Assembly (NCBI RefSeq): GCF_030317035.1
Contig: NZ_JASZYK010000001.1
Span: forward strand, 682,001 to 746,000
Length of the DNA stretch: 64,000 bases
DNA from: Variovorax sp. J22G73
GTDB taxonomy: Bacteria; Pseudomonadota; Gammaproteobacteria; Burkholderiales; Burkholderiaceae_C
Reading direction: 5' to 3'
The notes beneath the pieces are model-generated. The model did not search any database. It had not been told where the DNA came from and saw only the letters and a program-made list of their open reading frames with translations. Made by a program: the position numbers and the translations under genes. Positions 25,987 through 35,022 of the stretch are shown here, piece after piece (the stretch's first letter is position 1; each line of letters starts with the position of its first letter).

Positions 25987-26038
25987 GACCCGTGCCCGGA
26001 AGGCCTGAACCGTCAGGCGCTCTCGCTATCATCGAAGG

Positions 26039-27040
26039 ATGAGCTTTTTTGCCATCCTGTGCGCGCTGCTGATCGAGCAGGTGCGGCCCCTGGGCCCGCA
26101 CAACCCCGTGTACGGCGGTGTCCTGGCGTGGACGCGCTGGACCAGCCGCAACTTCGACGCGGGCAAGCCGCATCACGGATGGATCGCATGGGGCCTCGCG
26201 GTGTTCGTGCCCACGCTCATCGCGCTGGGCGTTCACTGGCTGCTGGTGCTCACGCTCGGCCTGCCGTTCGCGGTGCTCTGGAGCATCGCGGTGCTCTACG
26301 TCACGCTGGGCTTCCGACAGTTCAGCCACCACTTCACAGACATCCGCGATGCCCTCGACGAAGGCGACGAGCCGCTCGCGCGCTCGCTGCTTGCACACTG
26401 GCAAGGCGTCGATGCGGCCGACCTGCCGCGCAGCGAAATCGTGCGCCACGTCATCGAGCATTCGGTGATTGCCGCACACCGCCACGTGTTCGGCGTGCTG
26501 GCGTGGTTCTCGATCATCGCGGCCATCGGCCTCGGACCGGCGGGCGCCGTGTTCTATCGCATGAGCGAATTTGTCTCGCGCTACTGGGCCCACAAGAACG
26601 GCGCCGCGGTGCAGCCGTCGAGTGTCGCGGTGCAGGAGGCCGGCGCGCGCGCCTGGCATGCCATCGACTGGCTCCCTGCGCGCATCACCGCGCTGGGTTT
26701 CGCCGTGGTCGGCAGCTTCGAGGAAGCCATCGACTGCTGGCGCAACGACGCGCAGCGCTTCCCCAACGAGAACGACGGCGTGATCCTCGCCGCGACGTCC
26801 GGCGCGGTGAACGTGCGCCTGGGCGGCGGCTCGCTGAGCCCCATTCCCGTGACCGATCCGCTGTCGCGCGCGCAGGCCGGCGAGTCGATGGTCGACGGGC
26901 GCCGCATCGACAGCGGCAGCACCCCGGGGCGCGAGCCCGAGCCCGGCCATCTGCGCAGCGTCGTGGGCCTGGTATGGCGTTCGGTCGTCATGTGGATGGT
27001 GCTGTTGGCCTTGCTGACCCTTGCTCGCCTGCTGGGCTGA
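26039..27040 (+). CDS. CobD/CbiB family membrane protein
   Basis: This encodes 333 residues with 4-5 hydrophobic segments (near 1-12, 48-80, 148-170, 310-330). [40 protein letters not shown] and [26 protein letters not shown] match the adenosylcobinamide-phosphate synthase family, although many betaproteobacterial members sit outside cobalamin operons and have uncertain roles (also called AmpE-like). There are no cob genes nearby. hisC follows after 16 nt. The -10-like TATCAT (26027-26032) lies 6 nt before the ATG. Confidence 0.8.
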   Translation: MSFFAILCALLIEQVRPLGPHNPVYGGVLAWTRWTSRNFDAGKPHHGWIAWGLAVFVPTLIALGVHWLLVLTLGLPFAVLWSIAVLYVTLGFRQFSHHFTDIRDALDEGDEPLARSLLAHWQGVDAADLPRSEIVRHVIEHSVIAAHRHVFGVLAWFSIIAAIGLGPAGAVFYRMSEFVSRYWAHKNGAAVQPSSVAVQEAGARAWHAIDWLPARITALGFAVVGSFEEAIDCWRNDAQRFPNENDGVILAATSGAVNVRLGGGSLSPIPVTDPLSRAQAGESMVDGRRIDSGSTPGREPEPGHLRSVVGLVWRSVVMWMVLLALLTLARLLG

Positions 27041-27056
27041 GCCGCAGGAGAATTTC

Positions 27057-28148
27057 ATGACAGATCCCGTGCCGGCTTTCTGGAGCCCGCGCATCGGCGC
27101 GCTCGAGCCGTACGTGCCCGGCGAGCAGCCGCGCATCGCGAACCTCGTGAAGCTGAACACCAACGAGAACCCGTACCCGCCGTCGCCGATGGCCGTCGAG
27201 GCGATCCGGCGTGCGGCGGAAGAGGGGCTGGAGCGCTATCCCGACCCGACATCGCTCGCCTTGCGCGAAGCCGTTGCGCGTCGCCATGCGCTGAAGCCCG
27301 AGCAGGTGTTCGCCGGCAACGGCTCAGATGAAGTGCTGGCGCACGCGTTCTTCGCCTTCTTCCAGCAGGCCGAGCCGCTGTTGATGCCGGACGTGAGCTA
27401 CAGCTTCTACAAGGTCTATGCGCAGCTGTACGGCATCGACTGCGAGCTGCAGCCGGTGGACGACGGCCTGCGCATCGACATCGACGCCATGGCCGCGCGC
27501 GCGAGCCGAGGCTGCGCGGGCGTCGTCATTGCGAACCCCAACGCCCCCACCGGCATCGGCCAGCCGCTGGCGCGCATCGAGCAGCTGCTCCAGGCCTGCG
27601 CCAACCGCGTGGTGCTGGTCGATGAAGCGTATGTCGATTTCGGCGGCGAAAGCGCGCTGCCGCTGATCGATAAATACCCCAACCTGCTGGTCGTGCAGAC
27701 ACTTTCCAAGGCGCGCTCGCTGGCCGGCCTGCGGGTGGGTTTTGCGTGCGGGCAGGCGCAGCTGATCGACGCGCTGGTGCGCGTCAAGGACAGCTTCAAC
27801 TCCTACCCGATCGACCGCCTGGCCTCAGCGGGCGCGTTGGCCGCCCTCGACGACGAAGACTGGTTCCGCGGCACGCGCGACAAGATCGTCGACACCCGCG
27901 AAGGCCTGTGCCTCCAGCTGGAAGACCTGGGCTTCGAGGTGCTGCCGTCGCAGGCCAATTTCGTTTTCGCTCGCCATCCGCAGCGCGACGCCGCCGAACT
28001 GGCTGCGGCGTTGCGCGAGCGCGCTGTGCTGGTGCGGCATTTCAAGCAGCAGCGCGTCGCGCAATACCTGCGCATCAGCATCGGCACGCGCGAGCAATGC
28101 AGCACGCTTGTGCAATGCCTGCAAGACATTCTTGGGCCCACCGCCTGA
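27057..28148 (+). CDS. hisC: Histidinol-phosphate aminotransferase
   Basis: This PLP enzyme of 363 residues has [13 protein letters not shown] near 32-44, the LVDEAYVDF aspartate/tyrosine segment near 187-195 and the PLP lysine K218 in [14 protein letters not shown]. It converts imidazole-acetol phosphate to histidinol phosphate; paralogues may use aromatic substrates. The Shine-Dalgarno AGGAG lies 7 nt before the ATG at 27057. It lies apart from other his genes, between a CobD-like gene and an unknown gene, so it may be one of several paralogues. Confidence 0.92.
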   Translation: MTDPVPAFWSPRIGALEPYVPGEQPRIANLVKLNTNENPYPPSPMAVEAIRRAAEEGLERYPDPTSLALREAVARRHALKPEQVFAGNGSDEVLAHAFFAFFQQAEPLLMPDVSYSFYKVYAQLYGIDCELQPVDDGLRIDIDAMAARASRGCAGVVIANPNAPTGIGQPLARIEQLLQACANRVVLVDEAYVDFGGESALPLIDKYPNLLVVQTLSKARSLAGLRVGFACGQAQLIDALVRVKDSFNSYPIDRLASAGALAALDDEDWFRGTRDKIVDTREGLCLQLEDLGFEVLPSQANFVFARHPQRDAAELAAALRERAVLVRHFKQQRVAQYLRISIGTREQCSTLVQCLQDILGPTA

Positions 28149-28171
28149 ACACACCAAAGGACCTTCCGGCA

Positions 28172-29197
28172 ATGTCGACCCTCGACTCCGACCCGCGCGC
28201 AGCGGCCTGCGCAGGCTTCTGGAAAACCTTGAGCGCCGAGCTCGACAGTTTGCGGGCCCTCCCGGCCCACGAGCTGGTGCAGGCGCTGAACGCCCTGCTC
28301 GAGCCCTTCTTTCCGCGGCTGGCTGCCGAGGTGGCCGGCGAGCCACCCAGCTTCAAGCTGGTGTTGACGGCACATGGCTCCGTCGACGACTTCGACGATG
28401 TGATGGCGCTCGCACACAGCAGCCCCGTGTTGCCGCAGGTCGAGGTGGAGGCATTTCGCCAGCGCACCGGCGAGGGCTTTGGCATTCGCATGAGCGACTT
28501 CGAACTGGCAAGCGCCGACATCCTGGTCAAGCACGAACCCTACGACGGCCTGGTAGCGCTGGAAATCGGTTTCGCCAAGCCCATTCCGATGGACATGCAG
28601 GACCACGCGCGCCACATGAGCCTCATCATGCTCGACCACATCCTGGGCGAGTACGACACGGCGGTGAAGGTCGGCCCGGTCGACTATGTCGACGCGCAAG
28701 ACAGCGCGGACTTCGAGGGCGTGTCGCTCGATGCCTTCGTGCCGGTGTTCGATGCCTGCTGGCGCGACGAGCTCGGCCATACCGGCGTGTTCCCGGTGGG
28801 CGAGCACGCGTGGTCAGGCCTGACGGCCACGCGCGAAGCCGAGGACGGCAGCGAGATCGAACTGGTCGTCATGCGCAACGACTCCGCCACCTCACTGCTG
28901 GGGCGCGCCGACCTCGGCCATCGGCTGTCGGCCGCGATGCCGGTGACTTCGGGCGAAGAGCTGGAAGACGCCCGCGCCTACGAAGACCGGCTGACCGCGC
29001 TGCTGCAGACGCATGAGGCCGGTTGCTGCACGCACGTGGTGCTGGAGGAGGGCGTGCGCACGGTCAACTTTCAGGTGGCCGACGCGGCGGCGGCGATCAC
29101 GCATGCGCAAGCGCTGCAGGAAGACATGGACGTGCCCGTGACGCTGGACCTGGTTTTCGACCCGACCTGGAAGTCGTACCGGGTCTGGCTCGGCTGA
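28172..29197 (+). CDS. Conserved-looking protein of unknown function
   Basis: The protein has 341 residues, is acidic and soluble, and has no signal peptide or membrane segment. I see two parts: residues 1-215 (AHELVQALNALLEPFFPRLAAEV, FKLVLTAHGSVDDFDDVMALAHS, MDMQDHARHMSLIMLDHILGEYDTAVKVGPVDYVD) and a C-terminal 120 residues rich in E and A (EEGVRTVNFQVADAAAAITHA, DLVFDPTWKSYRVWLG). I do not recognise the family. It follows hisC by 23 nt and probably shares its transcript. rsgA is convergent 25 nt downstream. Confidence 0.72.
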   Translation: MSTLDSDPRAAACAGFWKTLSAELDSLRALPAHELVQALNALLEPFFPRLAAEVAGEPPSFKLVLTAHGSVDDFDDVMALAHSSPVLPQVEVEAFRQRTGEGFGIRMSDFELASADILVKHEPYDGLVALEIGFAKPIPMDMQDHARHMSLIMLDHILGEYDTAVKVGPVDYVDAQDSADFEGVSLDAFVPVFDACWRDELGHTGVFPVGEHAWSGLTATREAEDGSEIELVVMRNDSATSLLGRADLGHRLSAAMPVTSGEELEDARAYEDRLTALLQTHEAGCCTHVVLEEGVRTVNFQVADAAAAITHAQALQEDMDVPVTLDLVFDPTWKSYRVWLG

Positions 29198-29222
29198 GCC
29201 GGCCGCTGGGGATCGCGGCTGC

Positions 29223-30176
29223 TCAGTACCGCTTCTGGCTCAGTTCGGCGAAGAGTTCGCCGTAGATCCTGTAGCGGCTCGCGCTGATGGCGCCGGGCTT
29301 GCCCGCCGTCTCCACGTTCGCGATCACGCCACAGCCGGGTTCGTGCAGGTGGGTGCAGTTGTAGAACTTGCAGTCGCCCATGTGCTCGGCAATGTCGGGC
29401 ATCAGGCCGGCGAGTTGCGTGGGCTCGATGTGGTTGAGCCCGAATTCCTGGAAGCCCGGCGAGTCGATCAGCCCGGTGCTGCGGGCTTCGTCGATCCAGT
29501 ACCAGGTGGTGCTGGTGGTGGTGTGCTTGCCCGAGTTCAGCGCCTGAGAAATCTCCTGCGTCAGCACGGTGGCGCCCGGCACCAGCAGGTTGGTCAGCGT
29601 GCTCTTGCCCGAGCCCGAGGGGCCCAGCACCAGCGTGGACTTGCCTGCCAGCAGCTTCATCAGCGAGGCGTAGTCGGCTTCGCCCGACGCCTTCAGCGAC
29701 AGCGGCAGCACGCCGTGGTGCATGCGCCGGTAGGGCGCCAGCTTGGTCCAGGCGCGCTCGAAGGGCTCGACCAGGTCGCTCTTGTTGAGCGCGATGATCG
29801 GCGTGATGCGTTCGGCCTGCGCCGCTATCAAGGCGCGCGCGAGTTGGTGCTCTGAAAACTCCGGCTCCGCCGCGATCAGGATCAGCACATGGTCGAGGTT
29901 GGCCGCGAACGACTTGGTGCGGATCTCGTCCTGCCGATAGAACAGGTTGCGCCGCGGCAGCACTTGTTCGATGGTGCCTTCGTCCTCGGTGGCTTGCCAG
30001 AGCACGCGGTCGCCGACCACGGCTTGGCTTTTCTTGCCGCGCGGGTGGCAGATCAGCCGCTCGCCCGTGGGTGTCTCGACCAGGCAGTGGCGCCCGTGGC
30101 TGGCGACGACGAGGCCGTCGTTCAGCGCCTTCGCGGCAGGGGCCGCGGGCGTGGCGCGGCGGGCCGGCTTAGCCAA
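29223..30176 (-). CDS. rsgA: Ribosome small-subunit biogenesis GTPase RsgA
   Basis: This encodes 317 residues. The circularly permuted GTPase order is visible: G4 (ALNKSDL near 134), then G1 (GPSGSGKSTLTN near 192), then G3 (DSPGFQEFGL near 243). An OB-fold precedes it and a zinc-binding segment CKFYNCTHLHEPGCGV follows near 273. RsgA acts in late 30S maturation. The start is a TTG at 30176, with GGA about 10 nt upstream. It follows phhB by 12 nt and the Ste24-type protease gene. Confidence 0.95.
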   Translation of the reverse strand: MAKPARRATPAAPAAKALNDGLVVASHGRHCLVETPTGERLICHPRGKKSQAVVGDRVLWQATEDEGTIEQVLPRRNLFYRQDEIRTKSFAANLDHVLILIAAEPEFSEHQLARALIAAQAERITPIIALNKSDLVEPFERAWTKLAPYRRMHHGVLPLSLKASGEADYASLMKLLAGKSTLVLGPSGSGKSTLTNLLVPGATVLTQEISQALNSGKHTTTSTTWYWIDEARSTGLIDSPGFQEFGLNHIEPTQLAGLMPDIAEHMGDCKFYNCTHLHEPGCGVIANVETAGKPGAISASRYRIYGELFAELSQKRY

Positions 30177-30188
30177 AAGCGAGTTCCG

Positions 30189-30545
30189 TCATGCGGCGGG
30201 ACCCGGGCTGGCGACCAGCGCATCGGCCTGGCGCGCGCAGTCGAAGTCGGTGACCGACAGGCCACCCACATCGTGCGTGTTGAAGCGCACCACGCAGCGG
30301 TTGTAGTGCACCGACAGGTCGGGGTGGTGGTCTTGCGTGTGCGCGACGAAAGCCAGCGCGTTCACGAAGGCGATGGTCTCGAAGTAATTGGCGAAGCTGA
30401 AGGTCTTCTCGATGGCGACGTCCGCGCCGTCGCCGGTGAGCTTCCAGCCGTCGAGTCGCGCGAGGCCGGCCACGATCTCGGTGGCGCTCAGGGCTTTGCG
30501 GGCAGGAAGGTTTTTCCAGTCTTTGGGCTTGAACATGCTGCTCAT
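30189..30545 (-). CDS. phhB: Pterin-4a-carbinolamine dehydratase
   Basis: The 118-residue protein has the PCD/DCoH motif (AHTQDHHPDLSVHYNRCVVRFNTHDVGGLS, about 68-97) with the catalytic histidine pair, and GWKLTGDG-AIEKTFSF near 33-50. It dehydrates 4a-hydroxytetrahydrobiopterin formed by phenylalanine hydroxylase and recycles the cofactor. No phenylalanine hydroxylase gene is adjacent. The start could be ATG 30545 or 30536. It lies between the Ste24 protease gene and rsgA in a minus-strand operon. Confidence 0.92.
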   Translation of the reverse strand: MSSMFKPKDWKNLPARKALSATEIVAGLARLDGWKLTGDGADVAIEKTFSFANYFETIAFVNALAFVAHTQDHHPDLSVHYNRCVVRFNTHDVGGLSVTDFDCARQADALVASPGPAA

Positions 30546-30579
30546 GAAAGGCTTCGCGAAGAAATTGAAAGTGAACGGG

Positions 30580-31842
30580 TCACGCCGCCGCCGTCATGCG
30601 CGCGAGGCGTTCGGAAGCGGGCGGATGGGAGTAGTAGAAGCTGACGAACAGCGGGTCTGGCGTGAGCGTCGAGGCGTTGTCCTGGTAGAGCTTGAGCAGG
30701 GCGGCCGACAGGTCGGCGCCGCTCGTTTGGGCGATGGCGTAGGCATCGGCCTCGAACTCGTGCTTGCGCGACAGCCGTGCGGGCAGAGGCGCGACGAAGA
30801 AGCCGAACACCGGCACGGCGAGCATGAAAAGCAACAGGGCGAGGGCGCTGTTGGGCGCGCTCATGTTGGGCTGTACGCCCAGGCCTGTGTAGAACCAGAC
30901 TTGTGTGGACACCCAGCCCAGCAGGGCGAAGCCGGCCAGGCTCAACGCGAACATGGCAATAAGCCGCTTCACGATGTGACGATGCTTGAAATGGCCGAGC
31001 TCGTGCGCGAGAACCGCTTCTACCTCGCGGGCATTCAGCTGGCGCAGCAACGTGTCATAGAACACCACGCGCTTGCTGGCGCCGAAACCGGTGAAGTAGG
31101 CATTGGCGTGCGCGCTGCGCGTGCTGCCGTCCATCACGAACAGGCCCTTGGCAGCGAAGCCGCAGCGCTTCATCAACGCCGTGACGCGTGCCTTGAGCGT
31201 GGGATCGTCCAGCGGCTTGAACTTGTTGAACAGCGGGGCGATGAAGGTCGGGTAGATCAGCATCAGCAGCAGGTTGAAACCCATCCACGCGCCCCATGCC
31301 CAAAGCCACCACAGCTGGCCGGCGGCGCCCATGAGCCAGAGGATCAGCGCGGCGATCGGCAGGCCGATGATGGCGCCCAGCGCAGTCGACTTGAGGGTGT
31401 CGGCCAGCCAGAGCTTCCAGGTCATCTTGTTGAAGCCGAAGCGCTCCTCGAGCCTGAAGGTCTGCCAGAGTGTGAACGGCAACTCGAGCAGCCCGCCGAT
31501 CAGCGCGAAGGCGCCCAGGAGCACCAGCTGCTGCACCATGCCGCCGCCCAGCCATGTCAAAAGCAGCTTGTTGAGCACGTCGAGCCCGCCGAGCAGCGTC
31601 CAGGCCAGCAGCAGTGCCGCGCTCCAGGCCAGCTCGATCAGGCCGAAGCGTGCCTTCGCGATGGTGTAGTCGGCAGCTTTCTGGTGCGCTGTGAGGGTGA
31701 TGGTCTGGGCGAATGCGGCCGGAACCGCGCCCCGGTGTTGCGCCACATGACGCACCTGGCGCGACGCCAGCCAGAACTTCACGAGCAGGCCCGCAACCAG
31801 CGCGATTGCGAAAGCAATGGTGAAAATGAGGGAATAGGACAT
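30580..31842 (-). CDS. M48-family (Ste24-type) zinc metalloprotease
   Basis: This 420-residue integral membrane protein has the zinc motif VLAHELGHFKHRH near 289 and the third ligand region KHEFEADAYA near 365. About seven hydrophobic segments are present, with the N-terminal CAAX-protease part (LPFTLWQTFRLEERFGFNKMTWKLW). This fits the Ste24/HtpX-like family, which cleaves prenylated or misfolded membrane proteins; the bacterial substrate is unknown. It heads the minus-strand set with phhB and rsgA. Confidence 0.93.
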   Translation of the reverse strand: MSYSLIFTIAFAIALVAGLLVKFWLASRQVRHVAQHRGAVPAAFAQTITLTAHQKAADYTIAKARFGLIELAWSAALLLAWTLLGGLDVLNKLLLTWLGGGMVQQLVLLGAFALIGGLLELPFTLWQTFRLEERFGFNKMTWKLWLADTLKSTALGAIIGLPIAALILWLMGAAGQLWWLWAWGAWMGFNLLLMLIYPTFIAPLFNKFKPLDDPTLKARVTALMKRCGFAAKGLFVMDGSTRSAHANAYFTGFGASKRVVFYDTLLRQLNAREVEAVLAHELGHFKHRHIVKRLIAMFALSLAGFALLGWVSTQVWFYTGLGVQPNMSAPNSALALLLFMLAVPVFGFFVAPLPARLSRKHEFEADAYAIAQTSGADLSAALLKLYQDNASTLTPDPLFVSFYYSHPPASERLARMTAAA

Positions 31843-31907
31843 AGATATGGACCGGCGAGTTTAGTCCCCGGCATCTGGGGCCGCAGGCCTTCGACGACAA
31901 TCCTGCG

Positions 31908-32504
31908 ATGCCCGAATCCCTAGACCCGACATCCCCGGCCGCCGTGCCCACCCTGAAGAGAAGCGACCAGAACCTGGTCTGGCTGGACTGCGAAATGAGC
32001 GGCCTGGACCCTGAAAAGGAGTTCTTGCTCGAAATCGCCGTGGTGGTCACCGGCCCCGACCTGACGCCGCGCATCGACGGCCCCGTGCTCGTCATTCACC
32101 AGAGCGACGCCGTGCTCGACGCCATGGACGCCTGGAACAAGGGCACGCATGGCCGCAGCGGCCTGATCGACAAGGTAAAGGCCTCCACGCTCGACGAAGC
32201 CGCCGCCGAGAAGCTGTTGCTCGAATTCATCGCCAAGTACATCCCGCGCAGCGGCTCGCCCATGTGCGGCAACACCATCGGGCAGGACCGGCGCTTCCTG
32301 GTCAAGTTCATGCCCAAGCTGGAGGCGTACTTTCATTACCGCAACCTCGACGTCAGCACCCTCAAGGAGCTGGCGAAGCGCTGGAAGCCCACGGCCTACA
32401 ACAGTTTCAAGAAGCAGCAGGCACACACCGCGCTGGCCGACGTGCACGAATCCATCGAAGAGCTGGCGCACTACCGCGATACCTTCCTGCGCCTGACCGA
32501 CTGA
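31908..32504 (+). CDS. orn: Oligoribonuclease
   Basis: The 198-residue DEDDh exonuclease has all acidic residues in place: [22 protein letters not shown] (D and E of motif I), [16 protein letters not shown] (motif II D) and [19 protein letters not shown] (motif III H and D). It degrades 2-5 nt RNAs and pGpG, ending cyclic-di-GMP turnover. The N-terminus has about 20 extra Pro/Ser-rich residues. A -10-like GACAAT (31896-31901) ends 6 nt before the ATG and there is no Shine-Dalgarno sequence. Confidence 0.96.
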   Translation: MPESLDPTSPAAVPTLKRSDQNLVWLDCEMSGLDPEKEFLLEIAVVVTGPDLTPRIDGPVLVIHQSDAVLDAMDAWNKGTHGRSGLIDKVKASTLDEAAAEKLLLEFIAKYIPRSGSPMCGNTIGQDRRFLVKFMPKLEAYFHYRNLDVSTLKELAKRWKPTAYNSFKKQQAHTALADVHESIEELAHYRDTFLRLTD

Positions 32505-32549
32505 GCAGGGGCGGTATAAGAAGGATTAGGTAAAAACCCGAATCCGTGC

Positions 32550-32766
32550 CATAATCGCAGGCTTCGCTGATCAGGTAGGTGTTCCAAGCCCGGTCAGCGT
32601 CTCTTGCATCTCCCTATCTTGCACACCGCGCCCGATCGCATTCGCTGATCAAAAAGGGCCGCAACCTCAGGCGTCAGCCCGAAGTTGAATGTCGTTGGAT
32701 GGTTGATGTTTTTAACCACCAACGGGGCGCCGCCTACGGCAGCGCTCGCGTTTGAGATTGATATTC
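32550..32766 (+). promoter_or_regulatory. Promoter and long structured leader of the DEAD-box helicase gene
   Basis: An extended -10 (TGC-CATAAT, 32547-32555) is followed by about 205 nt of untranslated leader. The leader holds an 11-bp direct repeat TTCGCTGATCA (32563-32573 and 32641-32651) and a hairpin GTTGG-AT-GGTT / AACC-A-CCAAC (32694-32723) with a T-rich loop. Long leaders are typical of cold-induced helicase genes. Confidence 0.5.
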
Positions 32767-34695
32767 ATGACCGACGCTTTTGAAGCGCAGGGCGAGTTCG
32801 CGCCTGTGCAATCCGCTACCCATAACGAATTCACCGCTGCTGTGGACACCGTGTCCGAAGCACCCATCCTCGAGGCGCTCGATGCAGCCGCCCCTGAAGT
32901 GGCCGCGGTGGAAGAACCCAGCCTGCCCAACGGCTTCATCCGTCTCGGCCTCGCTCCCGAACTGATCGCCGCCGTGGCCGACCTGGGTTTCACCCAGCCG
33001 ACCACCGTGCAAGACAAGGTGATTCCGCTCGCCATGGGCGGTGAAGCCGGCCAGGACGGCAAGGCCCGCTTTGTCGACCTGATGGTGTCCAGCCAGACCG
33101 GTTCGGGCAAGACCGCGGCCTTCCTGCTGCCCGTGCTGCACACACTCCTGAAGCGCCAGGCCGAAGCCGAAGCCGAAGCCAAGGCCGAATTCCAGCGCCT
33201 GGCCGCCGAAGCCGCCGCCCGCGGCGAAGCCGTGCCGAAGAAGCCGAAGCGCAAGGACCCGACCAACGCCCGCCACTTCAAGGCCGCCACCCCCGGCGCC
33301 CTGATCCTGTGCCCGACGCGTGAACTCGCGCAACAAGTGGCGCACGACGCCATCGAACTGGTTCGCCATTGCCGCGGCCTGCGCGTCGCCAATGTGGTGG
33401 GCGGCATGCCCTACCAGCTGCAGATCGCCAAGCTGCAGAACGCCGACCTCGTGGTTGCCACGCCCGGCCGCCTGCTCGACCTGCAACGCTCGTCGCAGCT
33501 CAAGCTCGACCAGGTCAAGTTCCTGGTGGTCGACGAAGCCGACCGCATGCTCGACCTCGGTTTCTCCGACGACCTGGCCGAAGTCAACCAGCTCACCATC
33601 GAGCGCCAGCAGACCATGATGTTCAGCGCCACGTTCGCGCCGCGCATCCAGCAGCTGGCCCAGCGCGTCATGCGCGAGCCGCAACGCATCACGATCGACA
33701 GCCCGCAAGAAAAGCACGCCAACATCAAGCAGTCGCTGTACTGGGCCGACAACAGCCAGCACAAGCGCAAGCTGCTCGACCACTGGCTGCGTGACACCAC
33801 CATCAACCAGGCCATCGTGTTCGCGAGCACGCAGGTCGAGTGCGACGGCCTCGCCGCCGACCTGCAGCAAGACGGTTTCAGCGCCGTGGCACTGCACGGT
33901 GCCCTGAGCCAGGGCCTGCGCAATCGTCGCCTGATGGCGCTGCGCCAAGGCCAGGTGCAGATCCTGGTGGCCACCGACGTTGCCGCCCGCGGTATCGACG
34001 TTCCCACCATCACGCACGTCTTCAACTTCGGCCTGCCGATGAAGGCCGAGGACTACACCCACCGCATCGGCCGCACCGGCCGTGCTGGCCGCGATGGCCT
34101 GGCCATCACGTTCGCCGAGTTCCGCGATCGCCGCAAGATCATGGACATCGAGCAATACAGCCGCCAGCAGTTCAAGGCGGAAGTGGTGCCCGGCATGGAA
34201 CCGCAACAGCGCATGCCGCAATCGCGTCCGCCGCAAGGTGAATACCGCGGCGGCCGCGGCGACAACCAGTCGCGTGACCGCAAGTTCGGCGGCGGTGGTG
34301 GTCATCGCGGCGGCAACGCCGGTGGTTTCGGTGGCGGCAACAGCAACTACGCTGGCGCCAGCGGCTTCAACGACCGCGGCTCGCGTCCCCCGGCACCGCG
34401 TGGCGGTGGCTTCGGCGGCCAGGGTGGTGGCGGTCACAACGCTGGTTTCGGCGGTGGCCGTGACGAAGGCGGTGGTGGCTACGGTCGCAAGCCGGGTTGG
34501 GGCGACAACGCACCGCGCGGCGGCAACGGCGGCGGCCGCGGCGACTTCGCTCCCCGCGAAGGTTTCGCACCGCGTGAAGGTTTTGCACCCCGTGAGGGCT
34601 TCGCTCCCCGCGGCAATGGCGCAGGCCACGGCGGTCCGGGCAAGGTCTTCGTGCCCCGCGACGCGCAAAAGCGCTCGTTCAAGCCCAGCCGCTGA
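32767..34695 (+). CDS. DEAD-box ATP-dependent RNA helicase, RhlE-type
   Basis: This encodes 642 residues. RecA1 (about 58-300) contains the Q motif (GFTQPTTVQ), motif I SSQTGSGKT, Ia PTRELAQQ, DEAD box VVDEADRMLDLGF and SAT; RecA2 (about 310-460) contains HRIGRTGRAGRDG. A 50-residue Ala/Glu/Lys insertion (EAEAEAKAEFQRLAAEAAARG) separates motifs I and Ia. The last 150 residues are Gly/Arg/Asn-rich RNA-binding tail, ending with four FAPREG-type repeats (about 607-634). ATG 32767 is chosen; an in-frame TTG at 32752 is possible. It acts in RNA remodelling, likely cold-induced. Confidence 0.95.
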   Translation: MTDAFEAQGEFAPVQSATHNEFTAAVDTVSEAPILEALDAAAPEVAAVEEPSLPNGFIRLGLAPELIAAVADLGFTQPTTVQDKVIPLAMGGEAGQDGKARFVDLMVSSQTGSGKTAAFLLPVLHTLLKRQAEAEAEAKAEFQRLAAEAAARGEAVPKKPKRKDPTNARHFKAATPGALILCPTRELAQQVAHDAIELVRHCRGLRVANVVGGMPYQLQIAKLQNADLVVATPGRLLDLQRSSQLKLDQVKFLVVDEADRMLDLGFSDDLAEVNQLTIERQQTMMFSATFAPRIQQLAQRVMREPQRITIDSPQEKHANIKQSLYWADNSQHKRKLLDHWLRDTTINQAIVFASTQVECDGLAADLQQDGFSAVALHGALSQGLRNRRLMALRQGQVQILVATDVAARGIDVPTITHVFNFGLPMKAEDYTHRIGRTGRAGRDGLAITFAEFRDRRKIMDIEQYSRQQFKAEVVPGMEPQQRMPQSRPPQGEYRGGRGDNQSRDRKFGGGGGHRGGNAGGFGGGNSNYAGASGFNDRGSRPPAPRGGGFGGQGGGGHNAGFGGGRDEGGGGYGRKPGWGDNAPRGGNGGGRGDFAPREGFAPREGFAPREGFAPRGNGAGHGGPGKVFVPRDAQKRSFKPSR

Positions 34696-34730
34696 TCCTT
34701 TGCGGGCGGCTTGACAGCCGCTTCGCCCCG

Positions 34731-34763
34731 AAAAGCCCACGTTCCTTGCGAACGTGGGCTTTT
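34731..34763. terminator. Intrinsic terminator of the helicase gene
   Basis: AAAAGCCCACGTT and AACGTGGGCTTTT form a 13-bp stem with a 7-nt loop, 36 nt after the stop codon. T-runs lie on both sides. Confidence 0.9.
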
Positions 34764-34847
34764 CTCATTGGGGCTCCAGATTCGAGATTGACCCGCTCAG
34801 AGTTTTCTTAGACAGGCCTGTTCAGCGTCCAAATTCCCGCAGCATTT

Positions 34848-34886
34848 CAGCCCGTCACGCCGCAGCGTGACGGGCTGCTCTTTTTT
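34848..34886 (+). terminator. Second, orphan intrinsic terminator
   Basis: CAGCCCGTCACGC and GCGTGACGGGCTG make a perfect 13-bp stem with loop CGCA, followed by CTCTTTTTT. The helicase transcript already ends 85 nt earlier, so this hairpin has no evident gene; it could end a short RNA or read-through. Confidence 0.85.
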
Positions 34887-34976
34887 GGTTGACCTGCTTT
34901 TCTTGGGCTCTGGCAGACCGCTGTCGACTCGAACGAGGTGCGCGCGCCCGTGCGCAACACCGCGCTATTGCGGCTT

Positions 34977-35022
34977 TTTCCACAGACTCCTAGACCAGTT
35001 TTATTTATAGGACCAGTCTTAT
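34977..35022 (+). promoter_or_regulatory. Promoter and direct-repeat operator of the fimbrial operon
   Basis: TTTCCA (34977-34982), a 17-nt spacer and TTTATT (35000-35005) form a plausible sigma-70 promoter about 115 nt before the major subunit ATG. Direct repeats GACCAGTTTTAT (34993-35004) and GACCAGTCTTAT (35011-35022) overlap the -10 and the presumed start site, as expected for a repressor site. Confidence 0.45.

Noticed and set aside
26039..28148. CobD-like gene and hisC taken as a cobalamin operon
   Set aside because: CobD (decarboxylase) and CbiB-type neighbours in cobalamin loci come with other cob genes, none of which is here. The aminotransferase has HisC-type motifs.
32752..32766. 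TTG start for the DEAD-box helicase
   Set aside because: The ATG at 32767 gives the same protein less five residues and is the more usual start.
34731..34886. Paired hairpins considered as a CRISPR-like or attenuator array
   Set aside because: The two stems differ in sequence and spacing, and each reads as an ordinary intrinsic terminator.
34920..34945. TCGACTCGAACGAGG, an inverted match to the tRNA-Arg T-arm (CGTTCGAGTCG)
   Set aside because: Only 11 bp and in inverted orientation, so it is not an attachment-site duplication. No integrase is near.
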